Origin: Rhizaria sp. SCN 62-66
Lineage: Eukaryota > Rhizaria, unplaced
DNA: 64,000 bases
Assembly: GCA_001724265.1 (NCBI GenBank)
Contig: MEDY01000048.1
Coordinates: 1-64,000 of the forward strand
Reading direction: 5' to 3'
Part shown: positions 35,622 to 45,651 of the stretch, piece after piece
How the letters are laid out: every line of letters starts with the position of its first letter
Position numbering within the stretch: position 1 is the first letter of the stretch
Translations under genes and position numbers: made by a program
Notes under the pieces: model-generated
Database searches by the model: none
What the model was told of the DNA's origin: nothing
Seen by the model: the letters and a program-made list of their open reading frames with translations, nothing else

Positions 35622-38600
35622 GCAGCAGCAGCAGCAGCAGAGTAGTGTCGCCGGCGTCGTCGGCGTCGCCGCAAGCCCCAAGAGCGTTGCCAGCGTGCTG
35701 ACAAACTCCAGCAACGGCATTGCCAGCAGCAGCGGCAGCAGCAGCGGCAGCAGCAACACCGGCAACATCTACAGCGGCAACGTGAGCAGCGTCGTCTTCG
35801 CCACGTCGCCGAACACCCGCAGCCATCTCCGCGGCGGCGTGCCCGCGACTGGTTTGCACAGCAACAACAACAGTCAGCTGCCGCCGCTGGCGTCGGCGTC
35901 GCCCACACACGGCAACAGCTACAGCAACGTACACGTGAACAATAGCGTCGTTGTCGGCAACAACATCACCGCTGTGCCGATGTCGCCGTCGCCCGCGTTG
36001 ACGTCAACGCAGCAGCTTCAGCAGCAACAGCAGCAGCTGCAACAGCTACAACAGCAACAACAGCAGCAACAGCAGCAGTTGATGCTGCTCACCAATCGCA
36101 AACCACCCATGCCGCTGGTCTTCCCTCACGCTCAGACGCCGCCGCCGCCGCCGCTGCCCGCGGTCATCACCCCAAGCACCACCCCAACCCCAACCTCAAG
36201 CAACGGCTACGGCTACGGCTACGGCTACAACGTGATCGGTATGAACAATAGAAACAGCAACAGCAACAACGCGGCGGCCGGTCTCTCGCTCGTCACCGCA
36301 GCTGCCCACGGTCACACCACGAGTACCGCTGGAACAGGTGGCGCCCACGGTCACAACGGCGGAGCGACCGTGGGCGCGGGCCCTGGTACCCCCGACCGCG
36401 GGCTGAGTCGCCGCGCCGCCGCCGCGGCCGCCGTGGCCACAGCGCTGGCCGCGGGCGCGGGCGCGAGCGCCGGCGCCCGCGGCGGGGCGGGGGTGACTGA
36501 GTATGTGTACGGCGACGACGCTGGCGTTGCGCAGAACCAGCAGCGGAGCCAGCAGCAAAACCAGCAGCAGCAACAAGTGAAGCAGGGTCAACAGCAGCAG
36601 CAGCAGCAGCTTGAGCTGAAGCGGCAAAAAGAGCAGGTTTTGATGCAGCTGCAGCAAGGGCTGCAGCAGCAGAACCAGCAGCAGCAGCAGCTGCAGCAGC
36701 TACTCTGCCAACAGCAGCAACAGCAGCAGCAGTTTGGCGGTGGCTTCACACCTGGCAACGCGTTGGTGCCCGCCGCCGCTGTCGGTGGCAATATGTACAG
36801 CAACATCGCTCTCAGCTCGCTCTTCGGGGACAGCTCTACCGCCGTCCCCGGCAGCGGCGGCGGCGGTGGCGTCAATGCCAGCGCCAGCGCTATGAGTCGG
36901 CATGCCCGTGCTTTAAGCGGGTCGGCCGGTGCTTTGGCAGTCGTGCCCACGGTCACTCAGCTGCAGCAGCCCACGGTCACTCAGCTAGGATCACCGTCTC
37001 AGCTGCAGTTCTTGCAGTCGCCGTCTCAACTTCAGCAGCTGCAGCTCCCATCTTGGCAGCAGCAGCAGCAGCAGCAGCAGTTGCCTGTGGTGTCGCCGTC
37101 ATTCGCGCCGGTGCCCACCGTGGCGACTGCGATGTTGAGGCTCAACAACAGCTCGGTGTCGCCCGCTTTATCCTCGTCCTCGTCAGCCTCCGCCTCAGCC
37201 TCAGCTTCAGCCTCCGCATCGGCGTCAGACCAGATTGCCAAGCAAGCGACTGCGGCGGCGGATGCTACGACTGGCTCCAGTGCGAGTAGTGCGAGCATGC
37301 CCCTGAACCTTAGCTCCAGCCTCCACCAGTCACTGTTGCAGCTTCAAGCCCCGCCCGTGACAGGCTCCACCAACGCCCCGCCGCCGCCGGCGCTGCTTGT
37401 CCCGGCTCCCGTCAGCGCCGGCGTCGGCGTCAGCATCGACGCAGCTGCGGCGGCCACTAGCAACGGCAGCGGCGGCGTCCCTACCAGTCTAAACCTGAGC
37501 GGCGGTCAAAATGGCGGTGTGAATGTGCCGTCACCGCGGTCGGCGTCGCCGAAGCTCGCTTCACCGCGGTTGTACCACGGCCTGCCGACGCACGCCTCGC
37601 TGCCGCTGCCTCTGTCTCTGTCGCTGCTGCAGCAACAGCAGCAACAGCAGCAGCAGCAGCAGCCGCTGCTTACGACAACGGCGGCCGACGTGGGTACGCC
37701 CATGACAGTCATGAGTACCGACAGCAACAGCAACAGCAACAGCAGTACAAGCAGCAACGCGGACGCTGCTGTCAAGGACCTCTCGAGCAGCGGCGGCGCT
37801 GACGCCAACGCCGGCGCCAGCGCTACGAGTGCACTGGCGAGTGCCACTGCCAGTGCCAATGCCAGAGCCAGTGCAACTCCGAGTGCGAATGCGAATGTGC
37901 AGAGTGCTGGCATGACGTCACAACAGCTACACTTGCAACAACAGCTGCAGCAGTTGCAGATGCAGCTCTCGAGCACCGCCGCCTCAGCCTCCGTCGCCTC
38001 CGCCAACGCGGGTGCTGCAGCTGGGCTTGGCTATGGTCACGGTGTGAACATGGTGAGTGCGAGTGCGTTGATGCCCCGCGGGTCGCTGAACGCGATCTTC
38101 CCATCCACTTCCAGCACTGCCGCTGCGAATGGAGGGGTCGACCTCTCCAGTTTCGGCGCCGGCGTTGCCCGTGTGTCGTCAATGCCGCACACGTACATTC
38201 CCCCCATTGCGCCTGCAAACAATGCTAATGTGAACGTGAACATGATGCAAACCAATATGAACATGAACATGTTGTTCCCCGGCACAACCACCCCGTTCGC
38301 GAACCATCCTGCAATCAACATCAGCGCCCTTACGCAGGGTGTACTTACCCCGTCGCTCACCCCAGCGCCCCCGCTGGCCTTTACCCAGACGCAGACGCCC
38401 GGGTTGGCCCTTACACCGGCCCTTACACCGACTCTCGCGCCGGCGCCGTCGCTGCCTGTGTCATTCCTTTCGCCCTCGCCGTCGCCCATGCCGATGCCGC
38501 TGCCTCTGCCTTACTTCGGCAACAACGGCACTGGCGCTGGCGCTGGCGCAGGCACTGGCGCGGGCGCTGGTAATGGTGCGGTTGCTGCTGGTGTCGCATC

Positions 38601-39318
38601 GCCGGTACCGCTGAGCAACGCCTGCACCGAGGGCTCCGCGCCAACGGTCCCTAATGCCGCTACCGGCTCTCTTGTCAACGGCAGCGCCAGCGCCAGTGCT
38701 GCGTCTGCTGCGTCAGCGTTGGCTTCGTTGCAGGCGCAAATGGCCCAGTTGTCGCAGCTGCAGCAGCAGCTGAAGCAGCAGCATCAACAGCTTTCCAACC
38801 CCAGCGTCGCCGCTGCCGGCAAGAGCGCCAGCGTGACGTCTGCCGTGAGAGCGCTCAACGCGCAGCAGGCGGGCCAAGACCAGAGCCACGGGCTGCCGCC
38901 GTCATTCCTGCCCTCGATGTCTCTGCCGCTCACTCTGCCGTTGACAACGCCGCTGCTGGCGACGACGGCGCAGCAGCTGCCACAGTTCATGCCGACGACG
39001 ACGATGTCGACAACAACGCCTATGCCGTCGTTTGTCGGCGCGTCAACGACGCCGCTGCCGTTCAGCTCTGCGACGCCGACACCGACGCCTATGCCGCTGT
39101 TCTTGACTTCGACGACGCCGCTGCCGTTCGTCGGCGCGGCGACGCCCACTGCCCTGACGCCTTTTCTCCCCGGCCTCGGCGCCAGCGCTGGTGTCCCTGG
39201 CATTGCCGGCGCTGGTGTGAACGCTAGCGCTGGCTCCGGTGCTGCAACTGGGGCAACACCGACGCCGACGCCGCTGTCGTATGGCAACGTCAACAGCTTG
39301 CTTCAGCAGCAATCCCAG

Positions 39319-39367
<49 letters not shown>

Positions 39368-40482
39368 TGCTGTTGTTGCCGCTTCAGCAGCAGCAGCTGC
39401 AGCTACAGCAGCAGCTGCAGCAGCAACAGCAACTGTTACAGCAGCAGCAACAGCTCCGGCAGCAACTTGAGCTGTCTTCTGCTGGCGGGACCACGACGAG
39501 TCTGGGCGACGTCGGAATACCTGCAGTTGATTTGAGCAATCCTAACGGTAACAGCAACAATAACAATAACAACGGCAACGGCAACGGTAGTAGCGCGTCC
39601 GGCAGCGGTGGCGGCGGCGGCATCACAGGCGTCGGCGGCGTCGCTATCTTTTTCACCCCCGCAGCTAACAACATCAACAACAGCACAACTCCCGTGAACG
39701 CCAGCAGCGTGGGCGTGACTACGAATGTGAACGCCGCGATGCACGCGTTAGCGACGCCGCAGCAGTCGCCCAGTCATCCTGGCTCCGGCGACCACCCGCT
39801 CACCCCGAGCACGGGGGTCACGGGTACCCTGGGGACTCCTGGTACCTCTGCGGGGCATCAGCAGCACCACCACCACCCGATGCTGCAGGCGGCGCAGCGG
39901 ACACTCACCAGCCCCGCGGGCGCCAGCAGCTACAGCATTTATCGGTCCGGCTACACCGTGTACAAAGGCAGGCTTACCAAGGTGACCGCTGCGACGCCTG
40001 CGCTCGACCAGCTCTACACCCAATCGCAGGCGCAGGCGCAGGCGCAGGCGCAGACACCGGCGGCAGCGGCAGCGGCAGCGGCCGTCACGACCGGAGCCCT
40101 CGCAGGCCCGTTGTCGGCTGGGGTGGGGAGCGCGCAACCCGACGGCAGCACCGCCCACGGCCACGCCGCCGCCCACGGTCACTTTGCAGCCGGTTTGCCG
40201 CCCATCGCCGCCGCCTCGGCAGCGAACGCACACCACTTCGGCGGGCAACACGCAGGCGCAGCCGGTGGTGTGTTTGGTTATCCGGCCGGCGGCGGCTACG
40301 TCGTGGGCTCCAACTCCAACGCGGTCGCGCGCGGCACCGCCGGAACCACCGCCGCTGGCACGGGCACGGGCGCTGGCGCTGGTGCGAGTGGCACTGGCAC
40401 GAGCACTGGGAGGGGCCGGGCGAGCAGTATGCTGATGTCGCTGTTTGATGTGCCGGAGCCTAGCGGGGACGAATCTCCCTGA
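22505..40482 (+). CDS. Giant PP2C-family Ser/Thr phosphatase, 5,945 aa
   Basis: Exon 1 is 22505-22572 and exon 2 is 22713-40482; the 140-nt intron starts GTCCGT, and AG|G rebuilds an Arg codon. The PP2C domain lies at about residues 2980-3660. It contains VLDGHGG (Asp ~3028), the AGATLAV block, NLGDSRAVL, TRDHRG, RIMGALSVSRALGD, VVMSDGVSDAV (Asp ~3275) and TRDNATAVVV (Asp ~3643). The metal-binding Asp/Gly residues are all present, so it should be an active Mg/Mn-dependent phosphatase. Its last strand is pushed ~370 residues away by an inserted low-complexity region containing a CxCPHCxxC cluster. Flanks of ~2,970 and ~2,290 residues are Ser/Asn/Ala- and Gln-rich. They have scattered conserved-looking islands, such as HCHIFVLGTQPL, GGWRHCPVHCFDAA and DDYVTGFFDMCDGIVYL, plus a CxxC pair near residue 2562 (KCRSCNRVF). 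A normal PP2C is 300-500 residues. Substrate and location are unknown. Confidence 0.85.
30991..31008. repeat. 18-bp dispersed near-palindrome, PP2C gene (inverted copy)
   Basis: TCTAAGGGGGTACTTACA, the opposite orientation to most copies relative to gene sense. It is translated SKGVLT. Confidence 0.7.
33888..33905. repeat. 18-bp dispersed palindrome, PP2C gene
   Basis: TCTAAGTGGGTACTTAGA has perfect 7-bp arms TCTAAGT/ACTTAGA. It is translated LSGYLD within the insertion or just after the PP2C domain. Confidence 0.7.
35581..35640 (+). repeat. CAA/CAG run (poly-Gln)
   Basis: About 20 consecutive Gln codons in the PP2C C-terminal region: first CAA repeats, then CAG repeats. Further Gln runs lie at 31897-31923, 36004-36078, 36541-36735, 37060-37080, 37628-37660 and 39307-39470. 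Confidence 0.9.
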
Positions 40483-40991
40483 AGTATGACTACGAGCATG
40501 CGAAAATACGAGTAATATTATGGTTATATAGCTGATGAATGATTTATTATTACCAGAGTACAAAAGCAAGGCTTGTCATAACGCCATTTTTTGTATCTTT
40601 GCTTCGTGTGGCTGATGGTTTGACTGTCGGTCTTGAATTTAACCACCGAATTTAACAAGCCTACCTTGAAAAATACATTGAATTACCTATTTCATAGTAT
40701 GTCGGATGTAATTGTTGATGTGCTCACTCGAGTATTAACTGTTTAGGAGTTGAAAAGTCACGAAATATGTTCTGACCACAAACACCTTCGAGATGCACAC
40801 GAGGCAAACGGGTCGTCGACAACTTCCGAATCAACATGTGTACAGCCTCGCACTGACCGTGAAACGCAAATGCCGCAACACACGGGGTATTCAACTTAAT
40901 GTTTAACCCTGCTCTTTTCAAGAAACTCTCTCACGCGAATATTATCCCTGAAATATCCTCCCTGCTTTGTCTGACTTCGAGACACAGCTTG
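40483..40991. other. Intergenic between PP2C and ATG7
   Basis: About 500 AT-rich bases. An in-frame ATG at 40899 would add 31 residues to ATG7, but they do not resemble the family, so I place the start at 40992. Confidence 0.45.
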
Positions 40992-43900
40992 ATGAAACCC
41001 GTCCGCTACGTAGCTCTATCAAGCTCCCTCGACGTCGGGTTCTGGACTGCGTTCGTCAAGCGCAAGATCGAAGTTGACAAGCTTGACGAGCGCTCGCTGA
41101 ACCTGCTGGGGCTCTACACCACCACGTCTCGCCCGCAAATCCCCCCGCGTCTCACCCTCTCTGGAGACTTCTCCTACTCGCTCACATCATCGTACGTATC
41201 TCACTCGAAACAAAGCTAAACAAACGCATACCATACGAAAGAGACGCTCGTCTTACCAAATACGCGTGGTATGTACTCATATACTCTGTTTTTACTCTTT
41301 TTCTGCGTTTCCTCTCCCGCTTCAGTCCTGGCGCGATCAATGTGCCCGTGCCCGTGACCCTGCGCAACTACAACACGCGCGAGGGCTTCCTCGCCGCCCC
41401 GTTCTCCGCCTGGGACGCCGACCTCACCGCGCGCGCGTGGGCCGCCGTGCTCTCCGGCCGCGCCTTCCTCGCCCCGCACGTGCTGACGCAGCTGGGCGTG
41501 TTTGTGTTCGCCAACCTCAAGACGAACAAGTTCCTCTACCGCGTCAGCATGCCGTCTCTGCGCCCGTCGCACCTCGCAGTCTCCTACTGCGGCACGGACG
41601 CTGCCAGTGGCGACGCGGCGGCTGATAACGCGGGCATGGTGCCGATCAGCCAGGTTTTGACCGACAAGCAGTACAACGAGCTACTGAACGGTATCGCCTC
41701 ACTCTATAACAATACCACTGGCAACGCTACCGGTGACAGCTCGAACGTCAGCGCTACCGCGAGCGCCCCCGCTGCATTCATTGTGCACACCGACAACACT
41801 GGCGCCCTCTCCGTCTCCCCCTTTGCCACGCTCGCAATGCTCTCTGACATCACCCGCCACTACAACGCCGACGCCGCCGCGGCCGACGCAGGCGTTGCCG
41901 CAGTCGTCTGTGTGCCTGACTGGGCCAAGCCCGCCGCGCTCGCCCTCGCCGCCTCTCTCGCCAGCCGCAGCAACAACAACTGTGGCAGCGGCGGTCCCAA
42001 CAGCAGTAGGTTCATGCTCGGCTTCACGGACCCCGCGCTGCTAACCGACGGACCCGGTGCCCCGCTGCGCGCTCTCCTCGCAGCGGCCGCACTCGTGCTG
42101 CCCGCCGAGGCGCTCGCGGCGCTCACGGTCGTCTGCTTCAGGGACATCGTCAGCGCGGCGCAACACCGCGGCGTTATTGCAGCAACAACCAGCCCCGTGA
42201 GCAGTTGCAGCGAGGCAGCGGACGCTGCTGTGTCCGCCGTTGCCGAGGCCAAGTCGACCGTGTTCACAGCCTGCATCAGCGCCAGCTACCCCGCCGAGCT
42301 GGTCGCATACGCCCGCGCCTCCGCGCTCGCAGTTGTCTACGCCGTCTCTGAGGGCGCCAGTACAGCGGCTGAGGCATCCCGCATCATCAACAGTGCGGTG
42401 GCTGCCGCCATCAGCATCAGCGCCGGTAGCGCAGATGGCGCGGCGAACGCTGCCGTTCCGTCCCGCCGTGACGCGCCTGCGAGCTCCGACGACGTCGCCG
42501 TTGACGAGTCACGCGCTGTCGCGACCACGTTGCGTGGGTTCTGTTTAAACACCCCGATAAGCTCCCCCTTAGCCGGCCTGAACCTGTCCTCGGCGCTGGC
42601 CAAGTGGCCTGCAGAGGGCGTTTCGTACTGGGAAAGCGACGAGTCCGGACGCGCGCGGCCGCGGGTTGTGGACCTCAGTGCGCAGCTTGATAAGTACAAG
42701 ATTATGGAGACGAGTGTGGACCTCAATCTGAAGCTTATGAAGTGGAGGTTGCTACCTAATCTCAACCTTGACACCATTGCAAGCACAAAGTACGTCAAGC
42801 GCTGCATAAATCGTCTACGATATCAGGTCCTCTTATTTCAAAACTACATGCAATGCTCTTAAAACAAAATATAAATGTCAATTTCTAACAGTTGTGATTG
42901 TTGTTGTGAATAATATTGCACTGAACAGGGTTTTGCTGGTCGGCTCTGGCACACTGGGCTGTAACGTGGCGCGTGCACTGCTCGCCTGGGGCGTCCGCGA
43001 CTTCACCTTTATTGACAACGGCCGCGTCTCGGCCTCGAACCCGGTGCGCCAGTCGCTTTTCACCGCGCTGGACTGCGCAGACGGCGGCCGCCACAAAGCG
43101 CTCGCGGCGGCCATGGGGCTAAAGGCAATCTTTCCGGGGGTCCGCGCTAAGGCCGTGTCGCTCAGCATCCCGATGCCGGGCCACGGCGCCGGTACTGCCG
43201 CTGCCGCTGCTGCTGCTGCTTCGACCACTGCCACTGCCAGTGCTGGCGCGTCGACCGCGCAGCCGAAGCCGACCCGCGTCCCCGTCCCGATCCTCTGTCC
43301 CAACAACAGCACGAGTACCCCCACGGGCTCCGTCGCGGGTACCGTCGCGGGTACAGGTGGCGGCGGTGCGCAGGAGGCCGCGTGCGACGAGTACAACAGC
43401 GTCGAGTTCACTGTGTACCCGGACGTCGCCGCTGTGGCCGCCGACGCACTGTCCGCGCTCATCGCCGAGGCTGACGCGGTGTTCCTGCTCACCGACTCGC
43501 GCGAGTCGCGCTGGCTGCCGACGGTGCTCTGCCAGGCGCACGACAAGCTGTGCGTCAACGCGGCGATGGGCTTCGACAGCTTTGTGGTGATGCGCCACGG
43601 TGCGCGTCCGCTGGTCAAGGAGGAGAAGAAGAAAAAGATGTCCTCTCAGGGCGCCGATGATGCCGCCGCCAGCAGTAGTACCCGTGACGCCCACAGTCAC
43701 TTCACGAGCGACTTGGGCGTGGACTGGTCGCGGCGGCCTAACTTCGGGTGCTACTTCTGCGCCGACATCGTCACCCCGGCCAACTCGCTCAAGGACCGGA
43801 GCCTGGATCAGCAGTGCACGGTGACGCGGCCGGGGCTGTCGCTGGTGACGTCTGCGCTCGCGGCCGAGCTCGCGATTGCGGTGACGCAGCACCGGAAGCG

Positions 43901-44471
43901 TCACCGCGCCGCGCCTATCTCCACCGACACTAGCGGCCACCAGCACACCAACAGCAGCAGCAGCAGCAGTCGTAACGGCGGCTGTGCGAACAAGCGTGGC
44001 AACGGCAGCGGCAGTGGGCTGAATAGCAATGATGACGACGATAATGACGACGAGGACGACGACGATGACGAGGGCAATGACGACGGCGAGGCGACGGCGG
44101 GGCTGGGCGCGTTGCCGCAGCAGCTGCGCGGCTCGCTGTACACCCTGGCGCAGACTGCTATGCGTGGCGAGGCCCACGACGCGTGCTGCGGCTGCGGTGG
44201 CGCCGTCGTGCGCGCGGTGCGCGAACAGGGCGGTGCCGAGTTCATCGGCAAAGTGCTCCAGAACGCGAGCTTTCTGGACGAGTTCAGCGGGCTAGCCGAG
44301 ATCAGGCGGAAGGCGGAGGAGGCCGCGGCTGCCTGGGACCCCAGCGACTTTAGCGATGATGATGACGGCGAGAGTGATGGCAACGATGACGGTGATGGTG
44401 CCGGTGTCGGGAAGGACAAGAAGAAGGGCAAGGGCAAGAGGAGTGAGAGCGATGATTTCGATTTTGAGTAA
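40992..44471 (+). CDS. ATG7: ATG7, E1-like autophagy activating enzyme
   Basis: Three exons: 40992-41191, 41326-42789 and 42929-44471, giving 1,068 residues. Both introns begin GTACGT and rebuild codons exactly. The N-terminal domain starts FWTAFVKRKIEVDKL and contains VPVPVTLRNYNTREGF. Before the E1 domain comes SVDLNLKLMKWRLLPNLNLD, a block almost invariant in ATG7. The adenylation domain has the nucleotide loop VGSGTLGCNVARALLAWGV, FIDNGRVSASNPVRQSLF, and LTDSRESRWLP. The catalytic cysteine is in LDQQCTVTRPG (Cys ~851), with zinc cysteines in FGCYFCADIV and ACCGCGG. The enzyme activates ATG8 and ATG12 and passes them to ATG3 and ATG10. It is longer than yeast or animal ATG7 (630-700) because of Ala/Ser/Thr insertions in loops (nt 41735-41860, 43190-43370) and a poly-Asp/Glu stretch at nt 44028-44090; the catalytic parts are intact. 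Confidence 0.95.
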
Positions 44472-45651
44472 CAACGAGGTTTATTGATCTCCGAGATGTG
44501 AGGGGAAGAACGAAATGTCCTCTGCTTCACTCCCTGGAAGGATGTTTAAGAAAAATCGAAATTTGTCTGCATGATATTGGAATTAAGAAACAATATTTTG
44601 TTGTTACGATAATATTTCCTGAATACAATTATTACAGTTGTTTAATTATTAGAATTCGTGTGATTGTATGTATTTAAGGTCCCAATGCATCCTCCCAAAC
44701 CAACTACTCCCACGTCGGCAGTTGTCTACTGAAAAGGCATCGTAAAGAAAGCTTTTAGTGAATAATGAGAGAATTTGGAAACTAGTAGTTTTTTATCTTG
44801 TCAAATAAAAAGAGATCTTGGTTGTATTAATTGACCCACGTTGAAGATCAGGCAACACGAGCTTGAACTCTTCATGCGTCGTTTCAAGATGTTGTCAGCC
44901 TATGTTGTCAGCCTGTTTCAGTCGAGCCTTTGCAGATGTCAACGTGTCCTCACCATGGTCAGCCGCCGCAAGTTCTTCTTTAACCACTGTTAGCTACCCT
45001 ATAGTCTTAGACGCAGCGCCTACTAATTTCGCTTGAGCTGCAGGACAACAGCTCGTGTACATAATAGATATACAGCTGTACGAGTAAAACAACCACGTAT
45101 GTTAGTCGTAAATAGATTGTTAAACCCGCACGAACATGACTGAGATATCGCCATTGGCCCGGGACTGTGTGAGAGACGGAGGGCCCTCTCAGGCCAGGAC
45201 ATGCGGGGACTATCCAGGCAAAAATGTACGATTTGTACTGTTACTTAGTACTAAAAGTACGAGTAACAGTGAAATAGGATGCTTGACGAACAGTGTTTAG
45301 TGACCTGACTCACACCACCGGCGATTATTAATATTATTTATACCAGTGTTTTCCAGGGATTTGCCTACTAGTCTACTTATACTTAGTACTTGTTGTACTT
45401 TTTTACAATACTAGTACTCATTGACATATTAATAGCATCTCATTGTACACGTACACTCATAGACTATTTTATCGGTCCAGCTGCTGCCTTGGCGGTTCTT
45501 CAACATAGCCATCAGCGGTCAAGTCGGGCATACGGAGACGACGAAATGCGCGACCATCTTATCGTCAAATATTGATATAGCAGTTAATTTAGAATGATTT
45601 TTCAAACTATATGTTCATTCTTTTATAACGTGCGTTGGTTCTTTTTCTAGA
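44472..45651. other. Intergenic between ATG7 and RPAP1
   Basis: About 1.2 kb of AT-rich DNA with hairpins rich in TTAGTAC/GTACTTA words (45238-45269, 45370-45418). The last bases, CTTTTTCTAG just before AATG at 45651, look like a 3' splice site, so RPAP1 may have a 5'UTR intron or an upstream exon here. Confidence 0.4.
45238..45269. other. Intergenic hairpin
   Basis: CTGTTACTTAGTACT, a 3-base loop, then AGTACGAGTAACAG; 12 or more base pairs with one mismatch region. It is not followed by a T-run, and its role is unknown. Confidence 0.4.

Noticed and set aside
39307-39470. CRISPR-like regular repeats
   Set aside because: These are CAG/CAA triplet runs encoding poly-Gln in frame.
40899-40991. 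Upstream in-frame ATG for ATG7
   Set aside because: The extra 31 residues are unlike ATG7 N-termini; the ATG at 40992 fits the family start.
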